Below, one piece after another: positions 18,575 through 30,409 of a stretch of 64,000 bases of DNA (the first letter of the stretch is position 1; every line of letters starts with the position of its first letter). Position numbers and translations under genes: made by a program. Below the pieces are notes generated by a model. That model was not told where the DNA came from. It saw only the letters and a list, made by a program, of their open reading frames with translations, and ran no database searches. Source of the stretch: Inia geoffrensis (taxonomy: Eukaryota > Chordata > Mammalia > Artiodactyla > Iniidae); contig CM070904.1 of NCBI GenBank assembly GCA_036417435.1, positions 44,709,908 through 44,773,907 on the forward strand. The letters are read 5' to 3'.

Positions 18575-18855
18575 TACTTCAGGCTTTGAATTTTAATGTC
18601 TTCCTGGGCTAGCAATATGTGGTACTTACTCTCATATGATGCTGGGCAGTGGCAGCAGTCACAGTTCTCAGTCAACCACATGATCACAAGGGAAAACGAC
18701 CAATACACTTAAAGCCATTCTGTACCCATGCAACCATTCTGTATTTCTTTTTCCGTACAGTCATCAATAAATTACATGAGATATTCGACACTTTATTTCA
18801 AAATAGGCTCTGGGCTGTATGATTTTGCCCAACTGCAGGCTAATGTAAGTGTAAG
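18575..18855. mobile_element. Outer Tigger-like element, right part
   Basis: This continues the element begun at 18152: 'tttccgtacagtcatcaata', 'tgagatattcgacactttat' and 'ttgcccaactgcaggctaat'. The right terminal inverted repeat is not seen. The copy stops near 18855. Confidence 0.7.
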
Positions 18856-19084
18856 AAGTATTCTCTCTTTGCTCATATATGACCTTAAACTTCTCTCAGG
18901 GAATGTGTTAAGGCCACTTTTAAACTACTATGTTAGGTAGTGGGTCTGCTAACCAGAAATCAGGAATGGTAAACAAAGATTTACTTCAAGTGATGCTATC
19001 CAAAGGAAAAAAAAATCAAATTCAAAAGGCAGTGGTAAATTGTACCGAATGAAAATAAACTGAGCTAATGTTGATCTCTATACT

Positions 19085-19230
19085 ACCCTGACGAAATTAC
19101 ATTTTCTCCACCTTGGATAGTAGAATTATTAAATTATAATAAAGGCCTGAGAGATGAAATGTTTTGTCCAGTATCATATATAGATAGTTAATTACAAGGT
19201 TTGGTTTAAAACTCCAGGTCTCTTCATTTA
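19085..19230 (-). mobile_element. MIR fragment (probable)
   Basis: In the reverse direction the text follows the MIR core (gaggaaactgaggc...ttgtccagtatcata...gttta aaactccaggtctc). It is strongly diverged. Confidence 0.5.
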
Positions 19231-19782
19231 TGGAAATGTGCTGTGCTCAACTTCCTCTCAATATTTCCCTGTTCTCCTGTAGTGTTACATGCTTAAAATA
19301 CTAAAATTCTTATAGTTCTAATTATATTGAATTTTAACTATCATTTATAAATACCAAAAACAGTATTTAGACTTTCTACCTTGCTTTTCCAAATAGAAAG
19401 TAAAAGTTTTGGGAAGAGTAATCAGTTGTGCCTATAGTATACAAAATTTTTTTGTCTGATAAATAAATGATAGCAATAACAACACTGTGCTTTTAAGTTT
19501 CTCCTGGAGTATCTGGACCATTGAAATAACTGTAGGTAGATCTCTAATGTGCTGAGAGACTGTGAAAGGTTAATTGATGCATGTGCATCAATTTTCCTCC
19601 ATGTGTAAAAAAAGATAACACTCATAAGTAAAGTGCATCAAAATTGCTAACTGAGAGTGAGCACAAAAGACTCACAAGCTTTCTTATATGTGAGCACACC
19701 ATATAACTGTGCAAAGCATGATGCTCTAAAACCTGTAATCCGAGTTTTTTTTTTCCCATGTTCCCTTCCTCTTTTCCTCTCT

Positions 19783-20009
19783 TTTTTTTTTTTTGGTGTT
19801 GTTGGGGCAGGGGGTGGGGTACGCGGGCCTCTCACTGTTGTGGCCTCTCCCGTTGCGGAGCACAGGCTCAGGACGCGCAGGCTCAGCGGCCATGGCTCAC
19901 GGGCCCAGCCGCTCCGCAGCATGTGGGATCTTCCCGGACCGGGGCATGAACCCATGTCCCCTGCATCAGAAGGCGGACTCTCAACCACTGCGCCACCAGG
20001 GAAGTCCCC
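19783..20009 (-). mobile_element. CHR-type SINE with unusual G-rich insert before its tail
   Basis: The body is typical on the minus strand (CTTCCCTGGTGGCGCAGTGG head). Between the usual end (GTAC) and the A tail lies about 24 nt of G-rich sequence on the plus strand (19796-19818), absent from the other copies. CT-rich flanks on both sides may be the target duplication. Confidence 0.93.
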
Positions 20010-20291
20010 TCTCTCTCTCTCTTTTAATCAATAGTTATGAGAAACTTTTTAAGACAGATTTCTCCATTTCCATTAGAACGTATACCAGTATGTACATAAA
20101 TGCTCATCTGAGTGTAATCATTAAAGTGAAAGTTAATTGGTTAAAGTTAAAGCACTGAGTTCAGGTAAATTCATTTCATGAAGAAATCGTCAAACTCCTT
20201 GTGAAAGATAATCTCACTTATCATGAGGTATACTACACAAATTATTTGAAATCCAGTATTAGATTATAAGCAATTTAAAAGCAAGGACTAC

Positions 20292-20511
20292 TTACAAAAC
20301 AGAAATAGACTCACAGACATAGAAAACAAACTTATGGTTATCAAAGGGGATGGCGACGGCAGGGAGAGAGATAAATTAGGAGTTTAGGGTTAATATATAC
20401 ATACTACCGTATATAAAATATTATAGATAAATAGCAAGGACCTACTATATAGCATAGGGAATTATATTCAATATCTTGTAATAACCTTATAATGGAAAAG
20501 AATCTGAAAAA

Positions 20512-20547
<36 letters not shown>

Positions 20548-20626
20548 CTGAATCACTTTGCTGTACACCTGAAATTAACAAAACATTGTGAATTAATTAT
20601 ACTTCAATTAAAAAATTTTAAAAAAT
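20292..20626 (+). mobile_element. 5'-truncated L1 3' end with perfect target duplication
   Basis: The 335-bp insert ends in the cetartiodactyl L1 3' UTR wording (tgaatcactttgctgtacac, acttcaattaaaaaattt) and an A-rich tail. AAAGCAAGGACTAC is present at 20278-20291 and, identical, at 20627-20640. A (TA)16 run at 20515-20546 lies inside the element. Confidence 0.93.
20515..20546. repeat. (TA)16 microsatellite inside the L1 3' end
   Basis: Pure TA run, apparently expanded from the TATATA-rich part of the L1 3' UTR. Confidence 0.97.
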
Positions 20627-20769
20627 AAAGCAAGGACTACAACCTTTATGGTATAATCCTAAAGTCAGATATAAATCACTTCCAATTTTTTAAGTGTCTG
20701 ACCAATATCATGAAGTCTGAATTTTCACCCCAAAATACCCAACTAATATTTGTCTAGTGCCAAGTAATT

Positions 20770-20935
20770 TCAACTCTGATTCCAAGTGACTATTTGATTC
20801 TGAGGAAGTTACTTAACTTCTAAGCCCCAGCTTCTTCGTAAGAAAAATTATAAAAATAATGCCCCAGTAAGAATGCATTTTGCTGAATTAAATGAGATAT
20901 AGTGTTTAGTACGTAGAAGATACTCAACCCGAACA
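20770..20935 (+). mobile_element. MIR SINE (probable)
   Basis: The MIR order is recognisable: 'gaggaagttacttaacttct', 'ccccagcttcttcgtaag', 'aattaaatgagatatagt', 'tagtacgtagaagatactca'. Confidence 0.7.
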
Positions 20936-20940
20936 TGTTT

Positions 20941-22940
20941 TCCTCCTTCCTCTGTTCCACACTTCTGATTTCACATGATGCTGTTTTTTTTTTTTTTAAA
21001 TGAGAGTTTGGGGATAATAATAGGAAACAGTGGTAAGTTTATATACAGGGTTTTCAAGTTATACATGTCAGTTAGCTGGAGGAATAAGTACTTGCCAAAA
21101 AAACTCTGATTTTGGGTGGTAGTTGGGGGGCAGACGTAGTTGATGAGCCTCACCTCCATGCTAAATAAGCTAATGAATCCAAATATTAATTGAACATTTT
21201 AGGCTACAGAAGAAAAAGGGAGATGCTGCTAAGAGGCACAGTACATGTACAAGCACAGTGCAAGGTACTGACGTTAAAGTCAAAGAAGGGCCCTCTGTCT
21301 ACCATCAAGGTTTCATAATCTCCACAGCTTTGCTAGAAACTAGCTATAAATTGAATATGTTGAGAGCTCTTTGAGAAAATACAAGTTCATTCTTCAAATA
21401 AAAGGCCACCACTGGACATAATATAGTTAAGATTTTCAAAAGGAATTTTGTGGAATTGTATATTTAAAACTACTCACCATTTTTGTCTGAATAAAGATCT
21501 GATTTAGTAACGACAAAGGAAAAAAGATAAATGAAAACTTCTCTGGATGAACCATAAAAAAGAAAGATCTCTATACATCCATTCCAGGACATTTGTGATA
21601 AATAGTTGGAGAGGAATAGCACACTAAAACCTCCAAGTTAGCAAATCATACTAAGCTTTTACCAAAAGCGTTGTGAAATGCCAAAGCCAGTAAGCACAAA
21701 CTGTAGAAAAATCTCAAGAGGCTATAGCTTGGCAGGAAAATGTTGTATGAGGTTCAAATGAGCAAACGTAGGGTAATGCATTTAGGGACAAGTATTCAAA
21801 ATTATTTGGATAGGAGGCTGATCTCTGCTCTTATTACTTAGTCAATTGGTCCACACAGGTGATCTCATCTTACTGTCTTTCTTCTAAATGGTTTGTTGAC
21901 ACTACATTCAGAACAGATGATTCTCTGAGGACATCAACCCAATGTGCTGCAGCGGCCAAAATAGGCAGGGCATAATCAAGAGGAGCATTAGAAGTAAAAT
22001 GCAAACTATTATCCTACCTACATAACTCTGGAGAGTTATGTCGTTCCATTTTATGGAAACTATCATGGAGAACTGTAAGTGGAATTCTCTGATTAGTTCT
22101 AGTTGCAGTGCTTCTTGAAAGCTATAGTAAACCTCAGTGAAGCCTTTAACATAGTCCATGATCAGATGTGACAACAGTGGTAGAGTAGGGGTAGTACTGG
22201 GGTAGGCAGGTGAGCCTGCCTTGTAGAAACAGAACAAAATGATTGTATTTCTGATAGTGAAGACAAAGGTTGAAAGCAGCTCTGAACAAAACCTATAAAG
22301 TAATTGAGTTTTAATAGGCTCTACCAGTCATAATTCACTGTGATCTTCTTCCCATAATTCTTGCTATAGGGGATGGGCCAAAATGGACATACTTATGTGA
22401 CCTCACACTAATCCTCCCCAACCAGCACCCTTAATAACAAGTGACCTTTCAAGAATAGGAATCTGGCCCAAGAGTAACCACTACATGTCTTATATATAAA
22501 CTAATGACCAAAATTAATCAATTCTCTTGGGATTGTGACCCAGGGAGTCTACAACTGTTAGTGGGAAAAAGAAGGAAGAATATCCTGATAAAAAATGTTC
22601 TCATAATGAAATCCATTTCCAGCTTTTGTCTCCATCAGTCCTTATTAAACTTTTGGTATTGAATGTCCTCGAGAATTTCTATACTGTATTTAATCATATA
22701 ATAACATCTTTGGTTACCACTGTTTGAGGGGTCTGTGTTCTTATAGTTAAACAAGCCCGACTAAAATACAGGAAAAGCATAAACATGTTAAATAAAACTT
22801 AACATACTTACTATTAAAATTGTGGTAAAATAAATGGGGGTGAAGTGAAGAGTAAGAAAAAGGAATAAAAACAAACCCCAAAACTCTGTCCATTAAATAG
22901 TACAGTACTGAATAACACAGACATGGTTCTTCCCTTATCC
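20941..22940. other. Intron sequence without confident elements
   Basis: Poly-T at 20985-20997. The stretch 21690-22260 might be an old LINE remnant, but I cannot name it. No exon-like frame with splice sites was seen. Confidence 0.4.
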
Positions 22941-22947
22941 TAAGAGG

Positions 22948-23175
22948 TGCAGTATAGCTTGGTAATTAAGATTATGGGCTTACGGTAAAGACTATCTTAG
23001 TTAAAATTCTGATTAGATCGTTTATTAGTTGTGAACAAGTTACTTAACCTTGCTATGGCTTCAATAACTCACCTGCAAGATGGAGGAGAAATGAATATTT
23101 TTATATGGCTGCTCTGAGGATTAAACAAGTAAACAGATGAGAAGTTCTTACTACAATGCCCAACATTCAAAAAAA
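22948..23175 (+). mobile_element. MIR SINE, nearly complete
   Basis: 'gcagtatagcttggtaatta' at the start and 'gaacaagttacttaacctt', 'gcaagatgg', 'ctctgaggattaaacaagt' follow the MIR consensus order through to the 3' end. Confidence 0.78.
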
Positions 23176-23735
23176 AATCTTAACATTAAAAAAATTAATT
23201 ATTATTATAAGCTAAAAATTAAAATAGATATGTCCACAGAGAGCAAGTTTCAATCAGTATGGACATTCCCTTTATCTTATGTGGAGTCTAAATATGTCAT
23301 ATGAATTTCAGAACAAGCAAAATACTAAGGAACTTAAAAGTGTTTTTAATGTACTGATCACATCTATTAAATGGAAAATATGTCAGTAATGAACCAGAGA
23401 GAAATGCCAAATTTCTAACACATTATCATATTTGGTTGTTGTAGTTTAATTTGTATGTAATTTGCTCTGGTCTCAGCTAAAGAAGGAGAGTAAAGATTCT
23501 TTTTCCTTTGTGTAATCTGTGCCTATTATCTCATCATTTACCATTTTGTTTGAGACTCATCTATACATACCTTCCATTTCTTAACTAGATTATAAGATTC
23601 TTGTGGAATAGAATTATGTCTTATATTTCTTGTCCCCCTCCAACTTCTTATTTTGAAAATTCTCAGATTTTAAGGTAAAAGATTACCTTTTATGCAGATT
23701 CACCAATTGTTAAAAGGTTGTCCTTAGAGAGAAGG

Positions 23736-23833
23736 AAGGATGAACTAGAAAGTAGGGAGAAAGAGATAGAGGAAAGAAGGGAAGAGAGACAGAGACAGAA
23801 AGAGAATATGTATGTGTGTGTGTGTGTGTGTGT
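23736..23833. repeat. GA-rich tract followed by (TG)n
   Basis: A purine-rich stretch (23736-23808) passes into a (TG)10 run at 23813-23833. The boundary is a purine to alternating purine/pyrimidine switch. Confidence 0.85.
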
Positions 23834-23849
23834 TTATTACACACATCCA

Positions 23850-23956
23850 GACATACACTATTTTTTTTCCTGCTAAACCATTTGAAATAAATTGCAGATA
23901 TCATGATATTTCACTTCTACACGTATCTCCTAAAAAATGGGACATTCACTTATGTA
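23850..23956. mobile_element. Second copy of the L1M-like fragment seen at 9195-9740
   Basis: 'aaaccatttgaaataaattg', 'agatatcatgatatttcac' and 'atgggacattcacttatg' parallel the text at 9325-9420. It is cut off where the LTR-like piece begins. Confidence 0.5.
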
Positions 23957-24125
23957 ACCTCTTATGTGCTGAATCATTCCCCCCCGCCAAATTCATACAT
24001 CAAAGCCCTAATGCCTTGCACCTCAGAGTATGACTGTATTTGGAGATAGGGTCTTTAAACAGGTAATTAAGTAAAAATAGGGCATTAGGGTTGCCCTAAT
24101 TCAATCCGGTATCTTTATAAGAAAA
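23957..24125 (+). mobile_element. MaLR-type LTR fragment
   Basis: 'gtgctgaatcattcccccc', 'aaattcatacatcaaagccc', 'gactgtatttggagataggg', 'ctttaaacaggtaattaagt' and 'ctttataagaaaaggaaa' follow the MST/MLT1 LTR order. This is the left portion of an old solitary LTR. The right part is replaced by AT-rich sequence. Confidence 0.72.
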
Positions 24126-24129
24126 GGAA

Positions 24130-24241
24130 ATTTGAATATTATATTATATATTATTATATATGTATAGATAATTATATTAACATACATTTTTCTATGACCA
24201 AATATATATTATATATAAATAAACCTTTATACATATATAAA
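24130..24241. repeat. AT-rich low-complexity stretch
   Basis: Dense TAT/ATA words abut the LTR fragment. It may be the expanded remains of its right side. Confidence 0.7.
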
Positions 24242-25134
24242 TTGTCTCAAGAACCAAAGAAAAGCAGTACTAGGAAAAAGTCTGCACAAACAAGAAGTAA
24301 GTCACGTGAGGATTACACACCACCCAGTGGCATAGAAAGGACCCAGCAATGAGCCAGCCCCTTTGATTTAATCCATCTCTTCATGAACAGACACCTGGAG
24401 CAGCCAATCAATGGAAGTTCCTTCAATAAACAGCAGGGTGGTATCAAAAGTATCAATCATCAGAAGATTGCTTATTGCTCTGCACTCCGATGGGTCTGCT
24501 GCTGCCAATGATACATAATATGTATGGAAATGAGAAGGGACTTATTGGCGGCTATTGAAGGGGTCTAAAGATACCAGTGTTTGCAGAAAATAGCCATCCA
24601 CTTTTATACCACGAAGGGTAAATACAGACTTCTGGTGGCAGAAATGCAGATTCATCAACCTGAATTTCAGAGAAATATAATGTAAAATATTGTCTAAATA
24701 ACCAGACCGTCCCCTCCAAACTTTCAGTTCTTATAAACAGACCAGAGTCTATTGATTTAAAAATATAATTTTGCATTTACTCAGTGTCACAAAGAAGACT
24801 GATGTCTACTCATGTAAAAATACTATTTAGCATTTATTCAGTGTCATGCATTCTGCTGGTACCCAGGACATACAGAGAATAGGGTGATGTTCACTACTTC
24901 TGATTTGTGTTCATTCTGGTGCTCACTTACCTTCCATCCCTCAATCAGCCTATGAGACACCAAGAATGAAGCAAGGAAGGGACAAGTTGGCCATTCTACC
25001 AAGACTTTCTCTAAGGAGGGAAAATCTCTCCATTCAGGTTAGACTTTCTAAAATGGATCATATCCCACCTATGGCATGGTGAATTTTGATCTTGGCGTAA
25101 AATGTATCAATATTTTTATCCAGATTGAGGCATA

Positions 25135-25530
25135 TTCACCTGCTTGATGTCCATTCAATCACCAGATATTCATATAGTACATACTAGGGGACAGCAATGT
25201 ACAATGAACTAGAGCCAGATAGATAAAAAGACAGTTTCTGCCACCAAAGAGCTCAGAGAGTAGTAGGAACTCATTCATGCAAACAAACAAGTAGCACTCA
25301 AGATGAACACGGCCCCAAAAGGGGAGGAAATGCCTATACCTACCAGGGGGAATCAAGGAAAACTTTAGAATGTGAAGCTTGACTGAGCACCTAAAGAGAG
25401 AGTAGGTGTCTGCCAGGTTGATTTAGGATGAGCTGGAGGTGTGTGCAAAGCCCAGAGAAGGACTGAGCCCGTGGAACTTCAGACACCAGTCCTGTTCACA
25501 GAGCTACTATCATGGATGAGATACTAAAAA
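25135..25530 (-). mobile_element. LINE2 3' fragment
   Basis: On the plus strand this reads as antisense L2 3' text: 'tactaggggacagcaatgta', 'ttctgccaccaaagagctca', then the treated-sum style 'gtgaagcttgactgagcac' and 'gcaaagcccagagaag'. It is decayed. Confidence 0.6.
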
Positions 25531-25559
25531 TGCTCTCACATATGTCTTATTTTTCACCC

Positions 25560-25690
25560 TTGCAACAAGCTTTGGATGGTAGACATTATCATTCCTAAGG
25601 AAACTGAAGTTCAAAGATATTAAATAATTTGTCCAAAATTACATAACGTGGAAGAGAGGTAGGCTTAAACCCTAGTTTTCTGTACTTACT
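25560..25690 (-). mobile_element. MIR fragment
   Basis: The antisense MIR core is visible: 'ggaaactgaagttcaaagat', 'taaataatttgtccaaaatt', 'gaggtaggcttaaaccc'. Confidence 0.68.
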
Positions 25691-27191
25691 GAAGGGGATC
25701 TTCTCATTTTCACAAAGAAGTTTTTTGAACCATTCCAAATCATAAGGGTAAAATAAAATTTTAAGAAAAATATACTCTTCCCAAGCCACTTTTTAAAAAA
25801 GTTCTGCTTGAAAATGAGGGCTCCAGACTGGGAGATTACTAAAGAAACACATCTGAAATTTAGCTGCTAAAAACCTTTCATCCATTAGTGGCCACAAGCA
25901 GCTTTTTATTATGTGGGGGTGAAAGAGACATTTCTTTCAGGAGGTCGTAAGTCTTAGGAGGACTAATGTCATTTTGCCTTTGTCAAGTAGGTAGCATTGT
26001 TGAGTGCCTACTCTTTGAAGGCAGTATGATAGGTGCTGCTGGAAAGGGCAAGGTAAATAGAAGGCGTGGTCTATGTATTTGTTTCAGGTACTGTCAGAGA
26101 AAGTAGCACTATGGTGCTCCAAATAAAAAAAAATAACTTACTGGTCCTTTAAAATCAATGTCAAAATGACTAGGGATATCATGCTTTACTTTGGCAACTT
26201 ATGCTAGAAGACAATACCCAAGGGCCATAGCCAGTTGGATGCATAGCCCTCTGAGACGAGATAAAAGGATTTGTCTAGACCTTAAAAAAAACAAAAAAGT
26301 CATACAAGTTATATCTTTATCAGTCTTATAAAGCTTTTCCATGACTTTTATAGATAGTCTCAGAGAAAATGGAGTGACATAAAGCCTTCCAACACTTTAA
26401 ATGACTACCTGGCAATACTCTCTCAACATCTGGATATCCTTAGAATGTGATGCAGTCTTGTAGAGTCTAAAATCCATGAGGGTCTGAATGGAAGGCTAAT
26501 AGCAGCAACAATATTCACAGCAACCCTTCAGGCACAGTAAACTGTTATTTCTGGAGGCTCAATGCTGAGTATTGTTTTCTGTGGTTTGAAATCCCTCTGA
26601 ATGTCTTTCTCACTGTGTGAGCCTCCTTCATTTCACTACCCAATCCCACTCCTTTTCTACCTGGCTAAAATTTGTGTGATCCTAATACTTAGCTAATACA
26701 TTCTTTTGCAGTTTAGTTCACTGAGAATAATTAAACACAGCACTGAAAACCTAATACGCTATTTTGCAAAGCATTTGAAGAAAAGTAACAATAAAGTGTT
26801 TCATGTAAATGATTCCAAGTCCGGAAAATAAAAGTATGAGATTATATCTGACAGGAACCATACAGGCTTTCCGTTCCTCCAAGAATTATAATAATCTCAT
26901 GCTCTGAGTTGTGTACGGTGTTAGCATCTTTTCAATGCATTCTGGTAGGTGTATCTTATTTTGAGTTTCCCAGACGCAAACTCTGACACGAGGCTTAGGG
27001 TATGAGGAAGGCAGTAAAGGAGAACACCAGTAGGAGAGTGAAGAAGTGAACAAGGAAAGGAAGACAGCCATTGAAGAGTGTGCTGTGAAGCCAGCTCCCA
27101 CAGTAGGCGACTAGAGTTGACTCCCACTGAAGAAACCTTGGAAACTGGGGTAAAAAACACAACTCAGAGTTATCTCAGTTAAAGGGAGAGG

Positions 27192-27218
27192 GAGGGGAAG
27201 GGGAAGGGGAAGGGGAAG
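27192..27218. repeat. (GGGGAA)n purine repeat
   Basis: About four GGGGAA units sit at the 5' junction of the L1 insert and the adjacent target copy. Confidence 0.85.
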
Positions 27219-27491
27219 CTGTGACAATGCGAGAGAGTGGCAGGGACATATATACACTACCAAACGTAAAACAGATAGCTAGTGGGAAGCAGCCGCATAG
27301 CACAGGGAGATGAGCTCGGTGCTTTGTGACCACCTAGAGGGGTGGGATAGGGAGGGTGGGAGGGAGGGAGACGCAAGAGGGAAGGGATATGGGGACATAT
27401 GTATATGTATAACTGATTCACTTTGTTATAAAGCAGAGAGTAACACACCATTGTAAAGCAATTATGCTCCAATAAAGATGTAAAAAAATAA
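27195..27491 (+). mobile_element. 5'-truncated L1 3' end, young-looking
   Basis: This is close to the cetartiodactyl L1 3' UTR: 'agctagtgggaagcagccgc', 'ctcggtgctttgtgaccacc', 'agaggggtgggatagggagg', 'tgctccaataaagatgt' and an A tail. AAAGGGAGAGGGAG at 27181-27194 and AAAGGGAAAGGGAG at 27492-27505 form a 14-bp duplication with one mismatch. An AATAAA signal lies just before the tail. Confidence 0.93.
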
Positions 27492-28803
27492 AAAGGGAAA
27501 GGGAGCTGGGATATTTTTATAGTACTGATACCACCCATCCATTATGGTTGAGGCTAGAGCTCTTGGGCTTAATTCCCTGCCATGTCTGGCCAACCACAAG
27601 GCAGCAAGGGAGTCAGAGCTGTGAGAGAAAAACCCCAGGCAAAGAAGTACAAGTGCTGGTGATTGAAAGTTGAGCCACTGTTCACTGAAGTGATAACAGC
27701 AAATGGACATGTGGGGTCCCTTACAGTGTCTGCAATAGTAGTGAAAAGAGGTTAGATTCTCGTAATCAGGATATCCTAAGAAATAATTCAGGAGAAGGAT
27801 GTAAATTAAGTGCCAAGTCAAATCAACTGGTAGTGCCCTTCACAGTGCTAGAGCTCTATGCTAAGAAGGCTCCTGAGCCCTTATACCGGGTCAGCAGAAA
27901 ATACTGGATTAGAAATTTTGGCCATGAGCCCAGCAATGGTTAGTAGTGATTCATTCACTACGTATGTCCTATTCTTTGTTTAGAAAATCTCCCAAATCCT
28001 TTTGTGGTTAGCTTATCAAGAAGAATAATCCATCAGTTTAGTGTTGATAGAAAAATAGTGAAAACAAAAGCAAGAAGATTGCTTCATCTAGCTAGAAGAG
28101 CTGTAAATACTGACTAAAAGACAAACTTGTGAACAAATTTGGAAATTCCTACCCTTTTTCTTGTGCTGAGAAACTTAGTCCATAAATAAATTAAAAGTTT
28201 TGTGAAAGTATAAATTTGAATTAATTATAAAACTTGTAGGCAGTGAACTTTTCCTTGCTCTAAGTTGCATTATTTACTGTTACCAACTAGCTAAAATTGT
28301 GACGAATGGTAGAAATATCCAGTATAGAAATGTCAAAAGCCTTTATTCAACGGTTTCAATATTCTACATTTCTTTTATGTAAAGTTTATAGATTTGATGA
28401 ATCCTGGCACAAAATAGATTCAAATCCAGCTTCTCTTTTATGCCAGGTTAGAACTCTTTAAAGGCAAAGTGATCTGAACCTCCAAGAAAGACATTTTAAT
28501 TCACTCTAATGAAGTTCATATTTTACTAAAGAATTAAATGAGATGCCATGAAGCTGCCTCCCAGTCACTTTTTTAAACGTTGGTTAGGTTTGAACGTATA
28601 CCTTGCGTTGGGGGGAACTTTGAATTATTCATTCTGTCATGATACATATTAGACGTATGAACGACTTGTGTTGATAAATAAGGAGATTTGATGGCAAAGA
28701 CTGATTACAAAAAAATAAAGATTGAAAATAAGAAGAGATGATAAAAGACTGTACATACAGTTCCTTCGATTGCATTTCTAGTCTCTGATAATGCTAATTT
28801 TCG

Positions 28804-28886
28804 GGGGGGGGATAGTAGGGGGATAGTAGGGGGATAGTAGGCATGTTGGAGCTGCGTTTGGAGGATAGTAGGCATGTTGGAGCTGC
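28804..28886 (+). repeat. Nested tandem repeat (GGGGATAGTAG and a 24-bp unit)
   Basis: Three short GATAGTAG units (28811-28840) run into a 24-bp unit starting GGATAGTAGGCATGTT that occurs twice, at 28832-28855 and 28863-28886, with a period of 31. Confidence 0.9.
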
Positions 28887-28974
28887 TGGATCCGTCAGGC
28901 TTGATCATTTTCTTTTCAAATCCAGAACCTCAATTTGTTTGTGTCTCCAACATAGTACAGGTAGAACAGATGAG

Positions 28975-30400
28975 TATGAAATAAGCACTGACAGACACAG
29001 AGAGGGAGAGTGGTCAGCGCCAGATAACGTAGAGATTTTTAGGCCACTGGAAAAACTTTGGCTTTTACTCTGGATGAAATGGAAAGCCACTGGAAGAGTT
29101 TGAGCAGAGAACCAAAACTTAAACATAAATGACCTACTTATGTAAAAAAAAAAGAAAAAAAGAAAAAATCACTCTGACCATTGTGAGGAGAATAGCAGGA
29201 CAAGGGTTGGGTTTAGGAGATGAGTTTAGAAGCTATTATAATAACCAAAAAGTAGGCAAAAAGACAATGATGGCTTCAATCAGAGTTGTGGGTGATGGTA
29301 AGAGTAGCTGGATTCTTAATATTTTGAAGTTATAACTGGCATCCTTTGCTGATTTATTGGATGTAGATGTGAGAGAGCGACAGGAATCAAGGATTTTGAC
29401 TCAAACATCGTGAGAAACTGAGTTACAATATTTGAACAGTTCAAATTTGGACTTAATAAGTTTATTACGGCTAAAAGATATCCGAGAGGAAATGTCTAGG
29501 TAGTTGGATATTCGAGTCTGAAGTTCAAGGGAGACGTCAGGTAGAAGATATAACTTGGGAGTAATTAGTGTATAAATGCTATTTAAAGCCATGAGGCTCA
29601 ATGGGCTGCCCCTAAGGAATGAGTGTAAACAGAGAAGGCGGAATTAAGAGTGAACCTGGGCTGCTCCTACGTTTGCAGTTCAGGGATACAAGGAAAGAAC
29701 TTAGAGGAGGCTGGAAAAGTGAAGTCTGTGAGGTAGCAGCAGAACGAGGAGCTAGTGGGATCCTTGATGTTAAGCGAAGACAATTTTTCAAGGAGGAGAG
29801 ACATTCAACTGTGACGGATGTTGATGAGAGTTCAAGATATGAAATGACAATGGATTATTGAATTTAGACATATTTGGCTGATCGTTGACCTTGGTAAGAG
29901 TGGTGTCAGTATAGAAGCAAGGGTGAAATCCTGACAGAAGTGGTTCAAGACAGAAATGGATGAGAGGAATTGGCATGCAGGAGAGACATCTCTCATGATG
30001 ATTTTTTTCTGTGAGGCGAAAAAGAAGAAAAGAGTAACGGGTGTCAAAATTCTTCTTTTTTTTGGTAGCATATTAGCAGGAATTATGGCATGCTAGTAAC
30101 CTACAGGAATGATAAAGGAGCAAATATGATGCAATAAAAAGAGGGAATGATGCTTTTAAGTAGCCAAGAGTAGAAGGAAACTAGTAAAGAAGGGAAGAAA
30201 CCAGCTTGAGGTAGGAGCATAGACAATGTTCTTAAGGTACCAGGAAGACAGGCAGATAGTTTAGGTCCTATAGACATGGTGGATAGGAGATAGTTTCATA
30301 TGGAAGTTCTCTTCTGCTGCGTGTATTTTCTCACTGAAATAAGAGGGAAAGACATCAGAGGAGAATAAAAAGTCGGGAGACGGTGGAAGTTGAAAAGAGA
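28975..30400 (-). mobile_element. LINE2 copy, long, with RT-region remnants
   Basis: Read on the plus strand, this is antisense L2 in order: 'aactttggcttttactctgg', 'ggacttaataag' text, 'aagttcaagggagacgtcag', 'atttaaagccatgaggctca', 'gaccttggtaagagtggtgt', 'atggatgagaggaattgg'. On the minus strand a frame at 29401-29601 reads SLELQTRISNYLDIS, resembling the region after the RT catalytic motif. An A-rich insert (29141-29168) breaks the copy. The far 5' limit is approximate. Confidence 0.8.
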
Positions 30401-30409
30401 CGGGCCAGT

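Noticed and set aside
23811..24033. Open frames across the (TG)n and LTR boundary
   Set aside because: They are driven by the dinucleotide repeat and end in decayed LTR text.
27186..27220. The GGGGAA run as a G-quadruplex
   Set aside because: Runs of four G separated by AA could fold in principle, but the L1 junction explains the repeat and nothing else supports a functional quadruplex.
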